From contig NC_045139.1 of NCBI RefSeq assembly GCF_008831285.2, forward strand, positions 26,204,412-26,268,411: DNA of 64,000 nucleotides, read 5' to 3'. Shown in pieces: positions 59,303 to 64,000 of the stretch. The notes below the pieces were generated by a model that did no database searches, was not told the origin of the DNA, and saw nothing but the letters and a program-made list of their open reading frames with translations. The number at the start of each line of letters is the position of its first letter. The first letter of the stretch is position 1. The position numbers and the translations under genes were made by a program. This stretch comes from Nymphaea colorata (Eukaryota > Streptophyta > Magnoliopsida > Nymphaeales > Nymphaeaceae).

Positions 59303-60914
59303 CATTAATGTCTTAAAGGTTAACCAAAAGCCAATACTTCAAACTTTTATTTCCAAATATCATGTTTTTTTTTTTTACTTGTATAGGCTGCTTCTACATT
59401 CTTACATCATTTTGATTTGTATATTGAGGGGCTAAATCTTCTTATGCATATATTACAACCACACATACAAACATTTTAATCGTGCATGTGTGTTATTTGT
59501 AAATACTGATTTAAAATGAAATGATGCAATATTTTGTATACATGCCAATATAAACAAATATATAAGTAAATTGTAAGACAACTTATTTATTCAATTCAAA
59601 GTTAAAAAAGAAAACTTATCATGACAACATGTTTTGAAGTTTAAAAATTAGGCCTAGAGGGTCACTGCTTATTGCATAACTTTGTTGGTTGGTGGCACGG
59701 AAAAAGACATGTCACTGTAACATTTTATGTAATATAGGATGGAGGGCTAAGTCACATGGTTACAAGTATGGGTTTGGGTATGAAAGTATGAATATAGATA
59801 CGACAACTTTAGAAAATGTAGATACAATGGATACAAGAGAATATATATATCTATGTATTAAAATATTTTAAAAAATCAAAATGAAAGCAACACTTAAATG
59901 ATATAAATAAAAACATTACATATTAATGAACAACAACCATTGTCATTAAGTATGTGGGCTTCAATGCCGAAGTACATGTTTCAACACCCTTAATGCATTG
60001 AAGCGTTGAAGCAAGGCACACCTTTACCAGATGTGTGTGCCTCACTAGTGTGAGGTGCAGGCATCGGTATTGTGTACTTGAGGTGCCTAAATCATACACT
60101 TCATGCATATTGTTTTCATAACATGAAATAATGCTTGTTTTTTGTTATTTAATGTCAAACTGGAGCATATTTACACTTCACAGGCCTTAAGGACAAGCCC
60201 AATAAAAAAAAAAAGGAAAAAGCCCTTGCAGCCTTCCCCTCTTTCGCTTAGCCTTCCTCCACTCTCGCTTTTTTTCTTCTTCTCATTCTTTTGTTTTACT
60301 TTGTGAATCTGAGCATGTTGCATTTGCTAAATGCAATTCCATGCTTTTTTACATGAAAATGCTTGCTTTGGCTTTAAAATGTGCATGCTTGACAATCTTT
60401 AAGAGTTGTCATTGCTTTGGCCCTATATCTATTTGAATTTTTTTTATTCTACTTTATAAAAGTAGATTGTTAACAGTTGTTCGACAAAACTGCACATACA
60501 AAGTATTGTTTAGGATATGTTGTATTAAATTAATATGAGCAAATAAGTTTTTTCACATTGTTCATTACTTATGTGGTCATTTTAATAGTTGTTCTTAATT
60601 TTATCATTATTTCTCTGAAAATTATATATTTAACGGTTTTGGTTCCGAAGCTTACACTTCGCTTTGCTTTGAAACGCTCCACATCGCTTTACGGGCCTAG
60701 CGACTCACCTAGTTACATCACATAACATTTACAATTAACTCTAAAAATAAAATGAAAACATAATTAGAAAACAAACTAAATCAAATACAATTAAGTAGTT
60801 TGGATGATTATTTTCAGTTTTAAAAGTCCTCAAGTGTCCTAGTACTAATGAAAAGTTTGAAAAATACACCTTTTGAAATTCTCACACACGCACACACACA
60901 CACAAAATCTCTCA

Positions 60915-61278
60915 GCCATATCTAATCAAAGTCATTCATTTCAAACAAATAGATAGAGAAGAAAAAATAAAAGAGAAAAATATATAAAGTAATATTAAAT
61001 GGTGAAAATATTCATTATCTTTTTTTTATTGATACTTTTATCATCCATCATGATAAATCAAACAATAATGATAATTGAGTGACCATGTCAAGTGGGCCAT
61101 AACTAACCAAAGCCGTTCATTTGAAAGAAATAGATAGAGAAGAAAAAATAAAAGGAAAAATTATATAAAATAATATTAAATGATAAAAATATTCATTACC
61201 TTTTTCTTATTTCTCATTGATTCTTTTTTATCATTTTATCATCTGATAAATCAAACAATAATGATAATTGAGTGAGAG
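60915..61278. repeat. Two-copy tandem repeat, period ~180 bp
   Basis: GCCATATCTAATCAAAG at 60915 recurs as GCCATAACTAACCAAAG at 61095. The whole unit follows, ending TAATGATAATTGAGTGA. Copies differ by scattered substitutions and short indels. A (TA)n run (61301-61332) follows. Confidence 0.9.
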
Positions 61279-61295
61279 CCAACATTCAATTTTTC

Positions 61296-61300
<5 letters not shown>

Positions 61301-61332
<32 letters not shown>
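61301..61332. repeat. (TA)n microsatellite
   Basis: About 16 TA units, some 240 bp downstream of the calmodulin-like gene stop codon. Confidence 0.92.
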
Positions 61333-61333
<1 letters not shown>

Positions 61334-61569
61334 CCTCAGAAGATAGAATGAAATAAATTCATTTATCTACGTAACCACAAAACATTGTTTCATATTGAGA
61401 AATAATTAAAAAATAATAATAATAAGTGTGTGGACCGGGCTTCAAACACAACGTGGATCAAATACATATCTCTGTCTACTTATTTCCGAGTCCTTTCCCA
61501 GTTTCTTCCACCTCCGTCAGAGGCATCGCAGGCTTTAACGAGCCAAACCAAAAGCTCCGGTTGGGCGGT

Positions 61570-62199
61570 TCACTTGGGCTGTCTCAGCATCCTCTCGAAA
61601 TCTTCGAAGCCGACGAATCCGTCGCCGTCGGAATCGACGCTCTCAATGATCCTCCGGCAGTCGTCGAGGGTGCACCCGCCGTCTCCGAGCGCCATCAACA
61701 TGCAGTGGAGCTCCTCGGCGGAGATCCGGCCATCGCCGTCGGTATCGTACGCGCGGAAGGCCCCCACAAGCTCCGACTCTCCGGCTGGTCCACTGAGCGC
61801 GCAGAACTCCTCCATCGTCACGCAGCCATCGCCATCGGCGTCGGCAAGGCTCACCATGAACGCCACCTCCTCCTCCGTCAACGGAGCCGAGTCCAGCCTA
61901 GGAAGCACCTCCTCGAGCTCCCGCCTCGTGATTTTTCCGTCTCCGTCCTTATCGAGTATCCGGAACACCTCGCCGAAGTCGCAGTGGAGCTCCCCCGGCG
62001 GGCAGTCCGGCCATCCGTCGGGCTCCTTAGATGGGTATCGGCATAACCCGGGGAGGACGCTCTTGGGGGTCTCCTTGTGCTCGGATGCAGAGGAAAACGA
62101 ACTAAAAGAAGAAGGATTCGACCGGGAGAGGGAGGGCGACCGAGATTTGGAAGACGATCGAACGAAAGAAGATATCTTCTTGCCGATCTTCATGGCCAT
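61570..62199 (-). CDS. CML: Calmodulin-like protein with four EF-hands
   Basis: Single exon, 209 residues from ATG at 62199 to TGA at 61570-61572. It has a basic, Ser-rich N-terminus (residues 1-45), then four EF-hand loops: 83-94 DKDGDGKITRRE, 120-131 DADGDGCVTMEE, 152-163 DTDGDGRISAEE and 189-200 DSDGDGFVGFED. All keep the Ca2+-binding Asp/Asp/Asp-Gly pattern. Position 12 is Glu in the first three loops and Asp in the fourth. The family senses calcium signals and regulates target proteins, but the target here is unknown. An in-frame ATG at 62265 would add 22 residues. I prefer 62199 because it has a strong context (GCAGCCATGGCC) and yields the usual short MKxxK-type start; 62193 is also possible. 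Coding GC is much higher than the flanks. No intron, intact. Confidence 0.93.
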   Translation of the reverse strand: MAMKIGKKISSFVRSSSKSRSPSLSRSNPSSFSSFSSASEHKETPKSVLPGLCRYPSKEPDGWPDCPPGELHCDFGEVFRILDKDGDGKITRRELEEVLPRLDSAPLTEEEVAFMVSLADADGDGCVTMEEFCALSGPAGESELVGAFRAYDTDGDGRISAEELHCMLMALGDGGCTLDDCRRIIESVDSDGDGFVGFEDFERMLRQPK

Positions 62200-64000
62200 G
62201 GCTGCTCCTTCCTCCCCCTCCAAGAGCCTCCGGGCGCGCCAGGAGATTAAAATAGTGGAAGGCAAAGAATGTCCGTATCGCAGACGAAAGGCGAAAAGTA
62301 GGTAAGAGTAAGAAAGGGCGAAGGTGGGAGGAAGGAGGAGGAGGCGCCATTAATTCTGGAATTTTGGGAACTGCCCACTGCGATGAAGCTTCCACGAAGC
62401 TTCCTCCAGGCTAAAAATCTCCTCCCCTCTCTCTCTTGCTGCTCACCTTATTTGGTTTCGTACCGGTCTAAGCGGTCTTTCGTTTTCTGGTTAAATTTTC
62501 AATTGGAGCCGCATATTTCGCTCGCGATTTTGAAAATGAAACTATTAAGTTTCTTTTTGCATTATAGTCGATTCATTTTTTAATACAACTTTTAGTTAAG
62601 CTCTCTGATAAAAAGAAATATACTTAAATATAAATTTCTTCTGCCTAACCATTTTTTTATTTGTAATTCAAGCCGTTAAACAAAGAAATTAGAGTTTTTT
62701 AAATCGAGCGCATGCTCTTTCTCAGCTATTATCCTTTCAAATGTTAAGCTTAATTGCAATATTACTATAGTAGATTAGGCCTTCTTGTGATATTTCCCTT
62801 TGCCATTGGTTTGTTAGCGATAAGTTGAAAATAATTAGACATTTTTGGTGATTTTTCAGGAAACTTGCGTTTGTAAAGAATTTTTCTTCTAAGGGCAAGC
62901 ACACTGATTTTTTTAGATTAATTGAATGAGGGGGATAGTTTTTTTCGTTCCCTTGGGAGAAGTGTTATCAGAAAACCAATTTTTCCGAAAACTCCGTTTT
63001 CAAGCCATCCAAAGAAACCAACAGGAATTTTGCCTCCAAAACGGCATGTGTATCCGGAGACATGCCCTTAATTTTTCTCACAAAAGCCGTAGGCAGCAGA
63101 CAGATTGCTTTGTTTGCTTCCTCAATGAAAAGGAAACTTGAAAAAGTTTTTTATAAAACATATTTCAATCTCAAGACTTTGATCAAGTTGTTGTCAAAAG
63201 AAGTTGAGATTATTTTTCTTTGAAAATATAAATATATGGTGCATTCTTTACATTAAGAAGGTAACCCTTAATTTATGGTTAAATAATGGGGAGATTTGGA
63301 GAATGGTTAGGGTCAGTTACAAAATCAAATTCAGAACAACACAAAAGTTTTAAGACCAGAGTACAACTCTTCACGTTACACACTCGTATGGAACGAAAGG
63401 AAATTAGAGAAGATACCAAGAAAAAGTAGAAGTCACCCATGGGGCCATGTCGTCGGGAAAAAACAAAAAAGCGTGGAGAAGGAGAAGCTTCTTTCATTCT
63501 TTTATTAGTAGTTGACCTCGCTGAAGGTGTTATAAGAAATTTTTGGTAGAGGAGCACTAATGTATATTAATATTAAAGTGAAAGAGAAAAAAAAAGTTGT
63601 CATTAATCTGACCAATTCTTGAAACAAATCAAACAACTATAATTCATGGTTGGTCGCTTCATTGCTAATAGTTTCAAATATGTTATTTTCAGTATAACTA
63701 ACCAAAACAGCATTTTGTTCTACATATCTATAATGCATATTTCTGATCGAATTTCAAGCTTGGTTAGGTAACTTCTACAATCAACTAACTTATCTAAGAT
63801 TGACATATGAAGCAATATTATTTATCCTTTTTTTTCTTTTTTGGTGAAACTGTAACCAAAAGAAATGTTAAATGAACATACTTACCACTAGCTATTAGAA
63901 GTAATAGAATATGCGCTCAAGTCCTTACATAATTCAATTTGTGCACTAATGGAGGCATTCTCATACTCCTGTAGCTTTTGTTAGCTTCTTCTTTCTAAAA
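62200..64000. other. Upstream of the calmodulin-like gene and right edge, no further gene seen
   Basis: The first ~250 bp (to about 62450) is GC-richer and probably holds the 5' leader and promoter of the gene; no clear TATA box was found. The rest is AT-rich with no recognisable coding sequence or repeat. Confidence 0.45.

Larger units (their letters stand above)
55746..60914. other. Gene-poor AT-rich DNA
   Basis: No gene recognised. It contains a two-copy 46-bp repeat (56173-56265) and a TA/CA microsatellite (about 59255-59300). Some stretches (around 57590-57820) may be ancient retrotransposon debris, but no motif is clear enough to name. Confidence 0.45.

Noticed and set aside
61426-62305. 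Plus-strand frames of 206 and 291 codons opposite the calmodulin-like gene
   Set aside because: Shadow frames of the GC-rich EF-hand coding sequence on the minus strand.

Overview
The window is nuclear DNA from a flowering plant. It is AT-rich and full of microsatellites, has spliced GT-AG genes, and most of it is nested plant retrotransposons and DNA transposons. I cannot name the species from sequence alone. Only two host genes look intact: a three-exon type I pectin methylesterase (minus strand, 28887-34981) and a single-exon four-EF-hand calmodulin-like protein (minus strand, 61570-62199). Their exons are GC-rich against AT-rich surroundings.

Layout. 1-641: the 3' end of a second, broken pectin methylesterase copy. 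641-3035: part of a very long LTR plus 112 bp of its flank. 3036-15723: a Ty3/gypsy element of the Tat/Ogre type (both LTRs truncated, extra ORF1, gag-protease, RT with two RNase H domains, integrase), disabled by many stops and frameshifts. 15724-20091: unassigned DNA holding a small Ty1/copia element that keeps both 375-bp LTRs but has lost PBS, gag and integrase. 20092-23505: a 3.4-kb solo LTR of the Tat/Ogre family with a 5-bp target duplication. 23617-27530: a CACTA-like terminus, then two copia remnants in opposite orientations. 28551-34981: the intact pectin methylesterase with a 180-bp hAT MITE in intron 1. About 37143-55745: an old plus-strand copia element split by three later insertions, namely a minus-strand copia element (37731-42505), a tRNA-derived SINE (42960-43188) and an 8.5-kb block with hAT ends holding two inverted hAT copies (43876-52421). 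55746-61400: gene-poor DNA with small tandem repeats. 61570-62199: the calmodulin-like gene. The remainder shows no gene.

Most notable: the first 3 kb is a rearranged second copy of DNA that also lies at 21441-23616 and 28551-29184. In the copy the order is permuted (pectin methylesterase joined directly to the middle of the LTR), the junction carries short microhomology, and both halves show similar low divergence. This suggests one event, possibly re-insertion of a circular DNA intermediate into the 5' LTR of the Tat/Ogre element. The hAT block is also unusual: two inverted hAT copies share a single outer 8-bp target duplication, as a composite transposon would. I saw no clear sign of a new defence, metabolic or regulatory system.
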